The notes under the pieces are model-generated. The model searched no databases. It was not told the DNA's origin and saw only the letters and a program-made list of their open reading frames with translations. A program made the position numbers and the translations under genes. Shown piece by piece: positions 9,106-18,070 of a DNA stretch of 64,000 nucleotides. How positions within the stretch are numbered: the stretch's first letter is position 1; the number at the start of each line of letters is the position of its first letter. Source of the DNA: Opitutaceae bacterium BACL24 MAG-120322-bin51 (lineage in GTDB: Bacteria > Verrucomicrobiota > Verrucomicrobiia > Opitutales > Coraliomargaritaceae); assembly GCA_905182435.1 (NCBI GenBank), contig CAJJBN010000027.1, positions 1 to 64,000 on the forward strand, given 5' to 3'.

Positions 9106-10080
9106 ATGTCCCCACTCCGTCATTTTCCAGTTCTCCTAATCGTCCCAGCGCTATTCCTGTGTGCGCTTGCAGCCCAGGCACAAAACCGTGAACTCCTCGG
9201 CGAATACCGGATCGGCATCGTTGGTCGCGACCAAGGCGATGCCATTTACCAAGCCACTCAGCTCGGCGCTCAAGATGCCGCGCGTGAACTGAGCGAACAA
9301 TACTCGATCGACGTCGAGCTCCTCGACTTCACCCCCAACGTCGAGCAAGGCGGCAGTCAGCCCGCCTCGCTTGCCGGCCTCTTCATCGAAGACGCCGACG
9401 GCTTCATTATCAGCCCAGCCGAGCCCGAAGTCATTCGCTCGTCGATTGAATTTGCTCTAGAGCAGGGACAACAAGTCGTCTTTTTCGAGAATCAGATCGA
9501 TGACATTCAGCCGCTCGCCGCCTACATCGCCGACGAGGCCGCTGCTGGGCGCCTCGCCGCAGAAGCACTGCTCGCAACACTTCCCACCAAAGGCAGAGTC
9601 GCGATACTGGTCAGCAATCATCCCAGCTCTGGCATGCAGGACCGCCTGGTCGGCGCACGCGCCGCGCTCGGCTATCGCCGTATCGAAGCCGTTGTCAGCT
9701 GCGCGCCCGACTACCAATCTGCGATCGAGACAATTCGTGCCACCCAAGATGCCGACCGTAATGATTTAATTAAAGGTTGGCTCTTTCTCGGCGACTGGCC
9801 CCTGTTGGGCATGCCCGCGCTGCCCTGGAAACCGGGCGAACTGCCGTGTGTCGCCATTCAGTCCTCCCCTTCTGCCTTTATGTATATCGATCAAGGCTAT
9901 GTCAGTGCGCTGATCGTCCACCCCTACTACGACTGGGGCAAGTTGAGCGTAACCGCGCTGGTCAACAAGCTGCACAAGCAACAGACTCCAGCAGAGCGAA
10001 TCCAACGCAACTCACCCCGGGTCGTCGATTGGCGCAACCTAGAGAGCTACCGCGAAAGCTGGAAGACCTGGCTTAAGTAA
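9106..10080 (+). CDS. Periplasmic sugar-binding-type protein (Peripla_BP_4 fold)
   Basis: A 324-residue exported protein; an upstream in-frame start at 8983 exists, but the ATG at 9106 is followed at once by a signal peptide (residues 1-24, FLCALAAQAQ). The mature part begins YRIGIVGRDQGDAIYQATQLG and has the alternating alpha/beta pattern of periplasmic binding proteins of the ribose/galactose type, including GFIISPAEPEVIRSSIEFAL. No ABC permease or kinase gene is adjacent, so it may serve a distant transporter or a sensor. The ligand cannot be told from the sequence. Confidence 0.7.
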   Translation: MSPLRHFPVLLIVPALFLCALAAQAQNRELLGEYRIGIVGRDQGDAIYQATQLGAQDAARELSEQYSIDVELLDFTPNVEQGGSQPASLAGLFIEDADGFIISPAEPEVIRSSIEFALEQGQQVVFFENQIDDIQPLAAYIADEAAAGRLAAEALLATLPTKGRVAILVSNHPSSGMQDRLVGARAALGYRRIEAVVSCAPDYQSAIETIRATQDADRNDLIKGWLFLGDWPLLGMPALPWKPGELPCVAIQSSPSAFMYIDQGYVSALIVHPYYDWGKLSVTALVNKLHKQQTPAERIQRNSPRVVDWRNLESYRESWKTWLK

Positions 10081-10202
10081 TTACCCGCGCGCTAGCAAGG
10101 GCGCTCCGACAAACTTCGCGGCTGGACCCAGCCTGATCTTTCTCAGAGTTGCTGCTGACAATACTTTTGCCTCTGGAGCAAACTTGCCCACAAGCTAGAC
10201 GC

Positions 10203-11051
10203 ATGATGACTGCTGCAGCCAACAATTTTTCTGATCTCTTTATTCCAGACGACGTAGTGAAGCCCGAAGCGTATGCCCGATGCTCGCATCTGGCAATCGG
10301 CGCACATCAGGACGATCTCGAGTTTATGGCCTTCCACGGAATCAACTCGTGCTACGCCGACGATGGCCTTTGGTTCGGCGGTGTGACCTGCACCGATGGT
10401 GGCGGCAGCTCACGTGCAGGAAAATATGCGGACTTCACTGACGATCAAATGAAGACGGTGCGGATCGACGAGCAACGCAAGGCTGCTAAGATCGGTGGAT
10501 ACAGCTTCGTCAACCAACTCGGGCTCGCCAGCTCGACGGTCAAAGACCCCGAACAACGCAGCACATTGGTGGATCAACTCGAAACCATTCTGCTGCAAAC
10601 ACAGCCGGAAGTACTGTATACACACAACCCTGCCGACAAACATGGCTCGCACATCGCCGTCTGCCGCGCAGTGCTCGAAGCAGTCCGCCGCGTACCACCC
10701 TTCTCTCGCCCCAAGAAAGTCTATGGCTGCGAACTGTGGCGCGATCTTGACTGGTTGAGCGACGACGACAAGATCGCGCTCGACGTGAGCGGCAACACCG
10801 AGCTCGCCGAGAAGCTCAACGCCTGCTTCGACTCGCAAATCGCTGGCGGTAAGAACTACGCCGAAGCCGTGATGGGCCGTCGCAAGGCCAACGCCACGTT
10901 TTTCAATTCGCACAACATCGATATCATTGATCAACTTTGGTTCGCGATGGATCTCACGCCGCTGGCCGAAGACGACACACTCGACATCACCGAATTCGTC
11001 AAGGCCAAGATCACGCGCTTCGAAGACAGCGTGGTCGATGGGCTTGGTTAG
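10203..11051 (+). CDS. PIG-L / LmbE family deacetylase
   Basis: A 282-residue zinc hydrolase of the PIG-L family, whose members remove acetyl groups from GlcNAc-type sugars. The metal motif is AIGAHQDDLEF near residue 35, a variant of the usual AHPDDE with Gln instead of Pro and Leu before Glu. The second motif is THNPADKHGSHIAV near residue 140, supplying the distal histidines. An in-frame start at 10149 would add 18 residues with no family resemblance; a pair of ATGs at 10203/10206 is preferred. It is on the same strand as the reductase gene, separated by 109 bp. The substrate is unknown. Confidence 0.8.
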   Translation: MMTAAANNFSDLFIPDDVVKPEAYARCSHLAIGAHQDDLEFMAFHGINSCYADDGLWFGGVTCTDGGGSSRAGKYADFTDDQMKTVRIDEQRKAAKIGGYSFVNQLGLASSTVKDPEQRSTLVDQLETILLQTQPEVLYTHNPADKHGSHIAVCRAVLEAVRRVPPFSRPKKVYGCELWRDLDWLSDDDKIALDVSGNTELAEKLNACFDSQIAGGKNYAEAVMGRRKANATFFNSHNIDIIDQLWFAMDLTPLAEDDTLDITEFVKAKITRFEDSVVDGLG

Positions 11052-11160
11052 GCGCAGGAGAATGGATACTCCTGAGCGACAATTAACACCTCCCTATTTA
11101 ATTGTTCGCATCAGGGAATAATCAAACCTGAAAACGACTCACCATTGGCACACCACTATT

Positions 11161-12258
11161 ATGACAAAATTACTCGATCCAACAACACTCGGCGACCTTG
11201 ACCTCAAGAACCACATCGCCATGGCACCGATGACGCGCGCGCGCTCCGGCGCAGAACGCATCCCCAACACACTGATGGCCGAATACTATGCACAGCGTGC
11301 GAGCGTCGGACTCGTCATCACCGAAGCCACCACGATCAGTCGACAAGCCAACGGCTGGAATCACTCGCCCGGCATCTACACCGATGCAATGGTCGACGGC
11401 TGGAAGCTCACCACCGAGGCAGTCCACGCCAAAGGCGGTAAGATCTTTCTGCAGCTCTGGCACATGGGCCGGGCCTCTCACAGTGACTTTCACAACGGCA
11501 AACTACCGGTATCCGCATCTGCGATTAAACTGGAAAACGACCAGATTCACACCCCCGAGGGGAAGCAGGACTACGAAGTGCCACGCGCGCTTGAGACCGA
11601 CGAGATCCCAGGGCTGGTGGCCAGCTACAAACAAGCCGCTCAAAATGCAACAGCAGCCGGCTTCGACGGTGTCGAAATCCACTCGGCCAACGGCTATTTA
11701 CTCAATCAGTTTCTCGAATCAAAAACCAACCACCGCACGGATCAATACGGCGGAAGCATCGAAAACCGCACACGCTTACTACTGGAAGTCGTCGATGCAG
11801 TGACTGAAGTCTACCCAGCCAACCGCGTCGCGGTGCGCTTGTCGCCCAACGGAGTCTTTAACGACATGGGCTCGCCCGACTATCGCGAGCAATACACCTA
11901 TGCGGCGCAACAACTCAACGCATATGGCCTAGCCTATTTGCATGTGATGGACGGCCTAGCGTTCGGCTTTCATGAGCTCGGAGCACAGATGACGCTCAGT
12001 GAATTCCGTGCAGTCTTCAGCGCACCACTGATGGGCAACTGCGGCTACACACTTGAAACTGCCGCCACCGCGATCGAAACTGGCGCCGCCGACATGATTG
12101 CAATCGGTCGCCCACTGATCAGCACACCGGATCTAGTCGAGCGCTACACCCAAGGCATTGAGCTCAACCCAGACACGGATATGGCCAACTGGTATACTCC
12201 TGCAGGCGCAGCAGGATATACCGATCTACCCACTGCCAGCCAAGCTAAACTCGTTTAA
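11161..12258 (+). CDS. Alkene reductase, old yellow enzyme family
   Basis: A 365-residue FMN-dependent NAD(P)H oxidoreductase of the NemA/OYE class, which reduces activated double bonds and nitro compounds. The TIM-barrel start LLDPTTLGDLDLKNHIAMAP is typical, with MTRARSG next. The substrate-site segment FDGVEIHSANGYLLNQFL (near residue 167) and the FMN-phosphate site MIAIGRPLIS near residue 317 are present. HSANGYL carries the His-Asn pair used for substrate hydrogen bonding. It is followed after only 4 bp by the ADP-ribosylglycohydrolase gene, so the two are probably co-transcribed. Confidence 0.93.
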   Translation: MTKLLDPTTLGDLDLKNHIAMAPMTRARSGAERIPNTLMAEYYAQRASVGLVITEATTISRQANGWNHSPGIYTDAMVDGWKLTTEAVHAKGGKIFLQLWHMGRASHSDFHNGKLPVSASAIKLENDQIHTPEGKQDYEVPRALETDEIPGLVASYKQAAQNATAAGFDGVEIHSANGYLLNQFLESKTNHRTDQYGGSIENRTRLLLEVVDAVTEVYPANRVAVRLSPNGVFNDMGSPDYREQYTYAAQQLNAYGLAYLHVMDGLAFGFHELGAQMTLSEFRAVFSAPLMGNCGYTLETAATAIETGAADMIAIGRPLISTPDLVERYTQGIELNPDTDMANWYTPAGAAGYTDLPTASQAKLV

Positions 12259-12262
12259 AAAT

Positions 12263-13144
12263 ATGACTGAATTATCACAAAACCGCGCCGGACTTGTCCT
12301 TGGCTCATTCACCGCGGATGCGCTCTCCTTAGGCGTGCACTGGATCTACGACACAGATTTGCTGTCACATAAATTTGGATACATTAAAGGCTACCATGCA
12401 CCTGGCAGCGATTCCTATCATCCGCACAAGCAAGCGGGTGATCAAGGCCATGTCGGCGATCAAGCACTCAGGCTGGCAGACTTCCTGTCACGCGAAAACA
12501 CGTGGCAAGCTGAATCCTTCATGCAGGACTGGCTTGCCATGTGGCCAGCCTACGATGACTACATCGACCACGCGACCAAAACGACATTGGAAAATATCAA
12601 AGCAGGCAGCAACTTACTTGAAGCTGGCAGCGACTCGAGTGAGCTCGCCGGACCAGCACGCATCGCACCGCTGGTCGCATTCCTGGCCAACGAGCCAGAA
12701 GACCAGGTGATTGCAGCTGCGATTGAACAAACCAGACTCACGCACCATTCTGCCAAAGCAATCGAGGCTGCCACCTTCCTCGCAACCGCCAGCTATCGCT
12801 TGATCCACGGAGCGGAACTCCAAGCGACACTCGAGGCAACTGCCCCCGCGTGGGCATTGCAGCAGGCCAAAGCTGTGCTCAAATTCGATACGATCAAAGC
12901 GATCCACCAGCTTGGTCAATCCTGCGCAATTGATAACGCGCTCCCGGCAGCACTCTACTTCGCATTCAAATATGCTGACAACTTGCCAAAGGCCTTTGCA
13001 GAAAATGCGATGGCTGGCGGCGACAACTGCGCCAGAGCACTCGTGCTCGGCATGCTCCTCGGCGCAGCCCACGGCAGCGCAGCCATCCCCGTGGAATGGC
13101 AAAAACAACTGAACGCCCAGATCCCACAAGCTCTGTTCAACTAA
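12263..13144 (+). CDS. ADP-ribosylglycohydrolase family protein
   Basis: A 293-residue all-helical hydrolase of the ADP-ribosyl-glycohydrolase superfamily (DraG/ARH-like), which removes ADP-ribose from proteins or related N-glycosides. N-terminal [19 protein letters not shown] is the family start, and near the C-terminus [20 protein letters not shown] supplies the usual metal-binding Gly-Gly-Asp-Asn segment. The ATG at 12263 lies 4 bp after the reductase stop; a longer frame from 12158 would overlap the reductase and is unlikely. The acceptor is unknown. There is no DraT or nitrogenase context here. Confidence 0.85.
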   Translation: MTELSQNRAGLVLGSFTADALSLGVHWIYDTDLLSHKFGYIKGYHAPGSDSYHPHKQAGDQGHVGDQALRLADFLSRENTWQAESFMQDWLAMWPAYDDYIDHATKTTLENIKAGSNLLEAGSDSSELAGPARIAPLVAFLANEPEDQVIAAAIEQTRLTHHSAKAIEAATFLATASYRLIHGAELQATLEATAPAWALQQAKAVLKFDTIKAIHQLGQSCAIDNALPAALYFAFKYADNLPKAFAENAMAGGDNCARALVLGMLLGAAHGSAAIPVEWQKQLNAQIPQALFN

Positions 13145-13280
13145 AAATCCTCAAACCAGCAAGACGGCAGCGAAACTGAACACACTCGACAGTAGCGCAA
13201 TTCGTCGCCGAGTGCATACAGCAGCGAAATGGTTCGATCCGTGGTTGAATTCCTCGCCGAAACCCGCTTTTCTTGGCCAC

Positions 13281-13784
13281 ATGCAAGCAAATGCGAACAA
13301 CGCCGTCGTCGGAATCATCATGGGCAGCCAGTCAGACTGGTCCACTATGGGTGAGGCTGCCGCCCTACTCAAACAGCTGGAAATACCCTTCGAAACGAAG
13401 ATCGTCAGTGCGCACCGCACGCCGCAACTGCTTTATTCGTATGCCGAAACCGCCGAGGCGCGTGGCATCCAGATTATTATTGCTGGCGCTGGCGGCGCAG
13501 CCCACCTGCCTGGTATGACCGCTGCCATGACTCATCTCCCCGTGCTCGGCGTGCCGGTGCAATCCAAAGCACTCAGTGGCCAAGACTCGCTGCTTTCGAT
13601 TGTGCAAATGCCTGCAGGCATCCCGGTGATGACGCTCGCGATTGGCGTTGCGGGCGCTAAAAATGCCGCGCTCTCTGCCGCATCTATTCTTTCGCTCCAC
13701 GACGCTGACGTTCGCGAACGCCTCAAAGCCTTCCGTGAAAACCAGACCAACACCGTGCTCGCCACTGAGCTCCCCGAGGCCTAA
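13281..13784 (+). CDS. purE: N5-carboxyaminoimidazole ribonucleotide mutase
   Basis: A 167-residue class I PurE, which moves the carboxyl group of N5-CAIR to give CAIR. The family signatures are [15 protein letters not shown] at the start, [11 protein letters not shown] (catalytic His) and [40 protein letters not shown] and [13 protein letters not shown] complete the active site. The ATG at 13281 precedes the core by 10 residues; a frame extending to 13212 looks like leader sequence. purK follows after a palindromic repeat, so the pair keeps the usual purE-purK order. Confidence 0.95.
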   Translation: MQANANNAVVGIIMGSQSDWSTMGEAAALLKQLEIPFETKIVSAHRTPQLLYSYAETAEARGIQIIIAGAGGAAHLPGMTAAMTHLPVLGVPVQSKALSGQDSLLSIVQMPAGIPVMTLAIGVAGAKNAALSAASILSLHDADVRERLKAFRENQTNTVLATELPEA

Positions 13785-13792
13785 CTCATGGG

Positions 13793-13858
13793 GTGGAAAT
13801 GACAGAGCATTTCCCTCCAACTCTTAAACACTGGAGGGAAATGCTCCGTCATTTCCAC
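13793..13858. repeat. Family-2 palindrome, 27-bp arms, between purE and purK
   Basis: The left arm 13793-13819 and the right arm 13832-13858 are inverted copies that match at 26 of 27 positions (core GAGCATTTCCCTCCA / TGGAGGGAAATGCTC) with a 12-bp loop. A related imperfect copy lies between ureF and ureE at 33176-33240. In RNA it would form a long hairpin between two co-oriented genes. Confidence 0.85.
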
Positions 13859-13888
13859 GCGATTACCATCAGAGACCAACTTTTCAGT

Positions 13889-15031
13889 ATGATTACACCA
13901 GGCAGCACAATTGGAATCCTCGGCGGCGGCCAACTCGGCCGGATGCTCATCCTCGCCGGCCGTTCGCTCGGCTATCGCTTCCACATCTTTGAGCCCTCTG
14001 GTCCTTGCACTGCAGGTATGGTTGCCGACCACGAGGTCAACGCGCCCTACTCCGACGAAGCCGCACTGCGCGCATTTGCCGAAGGGGTCGACATCATCAC
14101 CCTGGAATTTGAAAATATCCCAGCCGAGGTGTTGGATATGCTCAGCGCCATCAAGCCAGTGCTACCAGGTCGCGAAGCACTGCACATTTGCCAACATCGC
14201 CAACGCGAGAAGGATTTCCTCAAAGAAAATGGCCTGCCCTGCGTGCCTTTCGAATATGCGGACTCCGCGGACAGCCTAAAAACCGCGATCGCTGCCATCG
14301 GCTTTCCTTGTGTGATCAAAACGGCTGCCTTTGGCTACGACGGCAAAGGCCAGATCAAGCTGAACAACGCCGAGGAAGCGGCTGACACTGATTATCTTTG
14401 GAACTTTCTCGAGTGCCCACCACGGGTGGTGGTTGAAAAGTGGATTCACCACATTGGCGAGTTTTCAGTGGTCTGCGCCCGTAAGGCTGACGGCAGTAAA
14501 AGTACTTTCCCGATGTCGGAAAATGTGCACGTGCATCACATCCTGCACGCCTCAATCGTGCCGGCCCGTATCACCCCCGCTACCCGTGACGCGGGCGAGG
14601 CCCTCGCTCGCGAGATTGCCGATAAGCTCGACGTCGTCGGCCTGATCGCAGTGGAGCTCTTTCTACACGAAGATGGCCACCTAATTATCAACGAGATGGC
14701 ACCGCGCCCGCACAACTCTGGGCATTACACGATCGACGGCTGCATTACCTCCCAATTTGAGCAACATATCCGCGCAGTCACCGACTTGCCCTTTGGCTCG
14801 ACCGAACTGCACAGTGCCACTGTCATGATCAATTTACTCGGCGATGTCTGGAAAGGCAGCGAGCCCGACTGGTCTGGCTTGCTCCGCGATCCACACGTCA
14901 AACTACACCTCTACGACAAAGGCGAAGCTCGCCCAGGCCGTAAGATGGGCCACTTCTGCGTAGTCGGCGACGACATTGAGCAGACTCTCGCCAGCGCCGA
15001 AGCACACTTTAAACAGCTGAGTGGGAAATAA
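13889..15031 (+). CDS. purK: 5-(carboxyamino)imidazole ribonucleotide synthase
   Basis: A 380-residue ATP-grasp enzyme that makes N5-CAIR from AIR, bicarbonate and ATP, working with PurE. It starts with GSTIGILGGGQLGRMLILAG; the ATP-grasp core includes PCVIKTAAFGYDGKGQIK and VVVEKWIHHIGEFSVV, and the metal site is near INEMAPRPHNSGHYTIDGC. A frame from 13793 exists, but its extra 32 residues come from the palindromic repeat, so the ATG at 13889 is chosen. It ends just before a cluster of family-1 repeats. Confidence 0.95.
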   Translation: MITPGSTIGILGGGQLGRMLILAGRSLGYRFHIFEPSGPCTAGMVADHEVNAPYSDEAALRAFAEGVDIITLEFENIPAEVLDMLSAIKPVLPGREALHICQHRQREKDFLKENGLPCVPFEYADSADSLKTAIAAIGFPCVIKTAAFGYDGKGQIKLNNAEEAADTDYLWNFLECPPRVVVEKWIHHIGEFSVVCARKADGSKSTFPMSENVHVHHILHASIVPARITPATRDAGEALAREIADKLDVVGLIAVELFLHEDGHLIINEMAPRPHNSGHYTIDGCITSQFEQHIRAVTDLPFGSTELHSATVMINLLGDVWKGSEPDWSGLLRDPHVKLHLYDKGEARPGRKMGHFCVVGDDIEQTLASAEAHFKQLSGK

Positions 15032-15039
15032 ACATCTCC

Positions 15040-15155
15040 GTAGAAGCGACACTCTTGTCGCTTTTACCGGTGCACCTGCCCGAAGCAAAGCGACAAGAGT
15101 GTCGCTTCTACCGATGCATCTGCCCGAAGCAAAGCGACAAAAGTGTCGCTTCTAC
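15040..15155. repeat. Family-1 repeat cluster, three arms
   Basis: The 25-mer GTAGAAGCGACACTC...GTCGCTTT lies at 15040-15064 in direct orientation and at 15087-15111 and 15131-15155 in inverted orientation. The inverted arms differ by one base (GACAAGAGTG against GACAAAAGTG). The spacers TGCACCTGCCCGAAGC and GATGCATCTGCCCGAAGC are themselves alike. The group fills the purK-trpE gap. Confidence 0.9.
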
Positions 15156-15210
15156 CTATCGTAAAATTTATTCGACGTTCCGCGTTCAAAGTTCAACGTT
15201 GCTTTGCCAT

Positions 15211-15232
15211 CTCCGACAGACTTGCGTCGGAG
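15211..15232. repeat. Short hairpin before trpE
   Basis: CTCCGAC-AGACTTGC-GTCGGAG forms a perfect 7-bp stem ending 10 bp before the trpE start. It would cover the ribosome-binding region in RNA and so could affect translation. No Trp-rich leader peptide was found with it, so attenuation is not supported. Confidence 0.5.
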
Positions 15233-15241
15233 TCCTTCACC

Positions 15242-16732
15242 ATGAATATCCAACCTTCCAGACCCGTATTCGAAGCTCTCGCTAAGCAGGGCAACACCGT
15301 GCCGGTGTATCTTGACCTGACCGCAGACTGCGAAACACCACTGGGGGCCTATTCAAAGATTCGCGAAGACGGCCCAGCGTTCCTATTTGAGTCCATCGTC
15401 GGCGGCGAACGCGTCAGCCGCTTCTCCTTTTTAGGCAGCAACCCACGTAAGGTGATCCGAGTCTTTGAGGACGAGGCCACCATTACCCACAAAAACGGCA
15501 AGGTTGAGACACTCAAGACCCCCGAGGATCCGCTCAAGATCATCGAAGCCGAAATGGCCCGCTATCAGCCCGTACATCTGCCTGGCATGCCGCCATTCAC
15601 TGGAGGTGCTGTCGGATTTGTCGGCCACGAGTATGTGCACTACGTCGAGCCCACGATTCCAAAGCCAACAGAGAATCCGCTGAAAGTACCCATTTTATAT
15701 TATCTGATCACGGATTCAGTGGTGATCTTCGACCACGTGCGCCAAGTGCTACGCGTTTGCGTCAATGCCCACATCGAAGGCGACGAAACTGTGGCTTACG
15801 ATCGAGCCGTCGCGGAAATTGTGAACATCTGTGAACAACTCGACCAGCCCCAGCCACTCACACACCGGGAACTCTCTGATCCCGGTGAAATTACAGTACC
15901 AGCCGGCAACTACACACCAGCACGATTTAAGGCCGCGGTCGATACCGTCAAAGAATACGTTCGCTCAGGAGACGTCATCCAAACCGTTTTATCACAACGA
16001 TTTAAAAAGGAATTCAAGCCCAGCCCGGTTGATCTCTACCGCGCCCTGCGCACTGTCAATCCGTCTCCCTACATGTTTTTGATGGAAGATGCCGATTTCT
16101 CGGTCGTCGGCGCATCCCCTGAAGTACATGTTCGCCTGACTGACAATAAGGTAGAAATCCGCCCAATCGCAGGCACAAGGCACCGTGGGAAGGACGAAGC
16201 GGAAGACCAGGCGTTAGAAAAAGACCTGCTTGCCGACGAGAAAGAACGGGCCGAACACCTGATGCTCGTCGACTTAGCGCGCAATGACATCGGCCGCGTC
16301 TGTGAATACGGCTCGATACAGGTACCAGATTACATGACAATCGAACGTTATTCACACGTTATGCACATTGTTTCACAAGTGGTCGGAACGATCTCTAAAG
16401 ATAAAACCGCATACGACTTGATGCGCGCCACTTTCCCTGCAGGCACGCTCAGCGGAGCGCCTAAAGTCAGAGCGCTGCAAATTATTGCCGAGCTCGAACA
16501 AAGCCAACGCGGCGTCTACGGCGGCGCACTTGGTTATTTTGGCTTCGAGGGCAATCACGACTCCTGTATCGGCATCCGCACCGCAGTGATCAAAGATGGC
16601 AACATCTATATCCAGTCAGGCGCTGGTATCGTGGCCGATTCCGTACCTGAAAATGAATTCATGGAGACGGTAAATAAGGCCAAAGGGATGCTCAAGGCCG
16701 TATCCTTAGCCGAAGAAATGTTTAAAAGTTAG
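15242..16732 (+). CDS. trpE: Anthranilate synthase component I
   Basis: A 496-residue chorismate-utilising enzyme that makes anthranilate, the first step of tryptophan synthesis. The N-terminal domain carries LDLTADCETPLGAYSKI and SFLGSNPRKVIRVF, the feedback-site region. The catalytic domain has IRPIAGTRHRGKDEAEDQ, LMLVDLARNDIGRVCEYG and FPAGTLSGAPKVRALQII, all diagnostic. The C-terminal GIRTAVIKDGNIYIQSGAGI completes the active site. The upstream frame to 15143 comes from repeat DNA, so the ATG at 15242 is used. trpG is not adjacent. PabB is an alternative but the N-terminal region fits TrpE. Confidence 0.92.
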   Translation: MNIQPSRPVFEALAKQGNTVPVYLDLTADCETPLGAYSKIREDGPAFLFESIVGGERVSRFSFLGSNPRKVIRVFEDEATITHKNGKVETLKTPEDPLKIIEAEMARYQPVHLPGMPPFTGGAVGFVGHEYVHYVEPTIPKPTENPLKVPILYYLITDSVVIFDHVRQVLRVCVNAHIEGDETVAYDRAVAEIVNICEQLDQPQPLTHRELSDPGEITVPAGNYTPARFKAAVDTVKEYVRSGDVIQTVLSQRFKKEFKPSPVDLYRALRTVNPSPYMFLMEDADFSVVGASPEVHVRLTDNKVEIRPIAGTRHRGKDEAEDQALEKDLLADEKERAEHLMLVDLARNDIGRVCEYGSIQVPDYMTIERYSHVMHIVSQVVGTISKDKTAYDLMRATFPAGTLSGAPKVRALQIIAELEQSQRGVYGGALGYFGFEGNHDSCIGIRTAVIKDGNIYIQSGAGIVADSVPENEFMETVNKAKGMLKAVSLAEEMFKS

Positions 16733-16863
16733 AGAAGTTTATTTTTTTTGTAAGGGTCGTTAGGATTAACCGATAGTTTTGTACGTTCAGAGTATAGCAT
16801 TCTCTGACAGCTGTTCTCACTAGAATAGCGTTTACAATACTAACTATCTAATCTTAGCGACAT

Positions 16864-17889
16864 ATGGCACCAAAACTGGCAAAATCGTCACCCATCAACC
16901 GTTTAAACCAGATGCACTCGACAGTGCCTCGCGCCAAGAACGAAACAGTTGAAGCCATTACCGATGTACGTGAATTGCCCTCCAAGGATCGCAATGTCAT
17001 GCGCACATACATGCAGGAGATTGGCAAGACCGCGCTCTTAACTGGAAAGGAAGAAGTCGCGTTGGCGGCTCGCATCCAAAAAGGAGACAAAGCCGCCCGC
17101 GACCACATGATTTCCGCGAACCTGCGTCTGGTTGTCAAAATCGCTCATGACTATAATAATTTTGGCCTGCCGCTGCTCGACCTTATCAGCGAAGGCAACA
17201 TTGGCCTAATCAAAGCCGTCGAACGCTTTGATCCCTCTAAAGGCGGCAAGCTCAGCACTTACGCCGCATGGTGGATCAAGCAATCGATCAAACGCGCGCT
17301 GGCTAATCAGAGCAAAACCATTCGCCTACCAGTGCATCTCGTCGATAAGATCGCGAAAATGCGCCGCATCACCGCAAGCTTGACGGACGAACTCGACCGC
17401 GAACCCTCTGACGAAGAAATTGGCTACGACATGGGCATGCCAGTCAATAAAGTGGCACACCTCAAGTCGGTCAGCGTGCGCCCCTCCTCGCTCGACGCAC
17501 CCGTCGGCTTAGATGGCAATACCAGCTTTGGCGATCTCGTCGGAGATGATAACCAGACGACACCACTGGAAAATCTTCAGCAAAAATCGATTCACAATGA
17601 CATTCAATCCGTCATCGCACTGCTTGATAAACGCGAGGGTGAGATCATTCGTTTACGCTTCGGCCTCGACGGTGACCATCCACTCACACTCGAAGAAGTT
17701 GGAGAAGCCTTTAAGATTACTCGCGAACGCGTGCGCCAGATTCAAACAATTGCTATTCACAAGATGCGTCGCATCATGACTGAAAATGAACGGCAGCGTA
17801 GCAAAACTGAAGTACAGCAAGAGCACATCCAACAAAAGCGCATGGAGGTCTTACAAGAATTCTTTGCCGAACAAGCGGCCAACCATTGA
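16864..17889 (+). CDS. Sigma-70 family RNA polymerase sigma factor, group 2 type
   Basis: A 341-residue sigma factor lacking the long region 1.1 of housekeeping RpoD. Region 1.2 is DRNVMRTYMQEIGKTALLT, region 2 is NLRLVVKIAHDYNNFGLPLL with LISEGNIGLIKAVERFDPSK and STYAAWWIKQSIKRALA, region 3 begins near residue 165, and region 4 has LTLEEVGEAFKITRERVRQI as its helix-turn-helix. A charged C-terminal tail of about 35 residues follows. It could be a stationary-phase or general-stress factor, or the housekeeping factor of this lineage in a short form. A Rho-independent terminator follows. Confidence 0.9.
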   Translation: MAPKLAKSSPINRLNQMHSTVPRAKNETVEAITDVRELPSKDRNVMRTYMQEIGKTALLTGKEEVALAARIQKGDKAARDHMISANLRLVVKIAHDYNNFGLPLLDLISEGNIGLIKAVERFDPSKGGKLSTYAAWWIKQSIKRALANQSKTIRLPVHLVDKIAKMRRITASLTDELDREPSDEEIGYDMGMPVNKVAHLKSVSVRPSSLDAPVGLDGNTSFGDLVGDDNQTTPLENLQQKSIHNDIQSVIALLDKREGEIIRLRFGLDGDHPLTLEEVGEAFKITRERVRQIQTIAIHKMRRIMTENERQRSKTEVQQEHIQQKRMEVLQEFFAEQAANH

Positions 17890-17916
17890 TTTAACTAATC
17901 TTTTCATTGGCACATA

Positions 17917-17951
17917 AGCCTCTCGGCCCGGTTTAGCCGATAGGCTTTTTT
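17917..17951 (+). terminator. Rho-independent terminator after the sigma factor gene
   Basis: AGCCTCTCGGC and GCCGATAGGCT pair with one mismatch around an 8-base loop and are followed by six T residues. Confidence 0.85.
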
Positions 17952-18070
17952 GTGCCTCAACGACCGCAGCCACACGACCAGCAAAGGCTGCGGCAAATTT
18001 TCTGCACTAGAAAATACCACGGCGCCCGCGGCGCACAATGCGCTAACAGATGGGACTGAGGCCGACTCAC

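Noticed and set aside
15040-15155. CRISPR-like array from repeated 25-mers
   Set aside because: The arms alternate in orientation and the spacers are nearly the same as each other; there are no cas genes.
15156-15241. Trp attenuator before trpE
   Set aside because: One 7-bp hairpin is present but no leader peptide with Trp codons and no alternative pairing was found.
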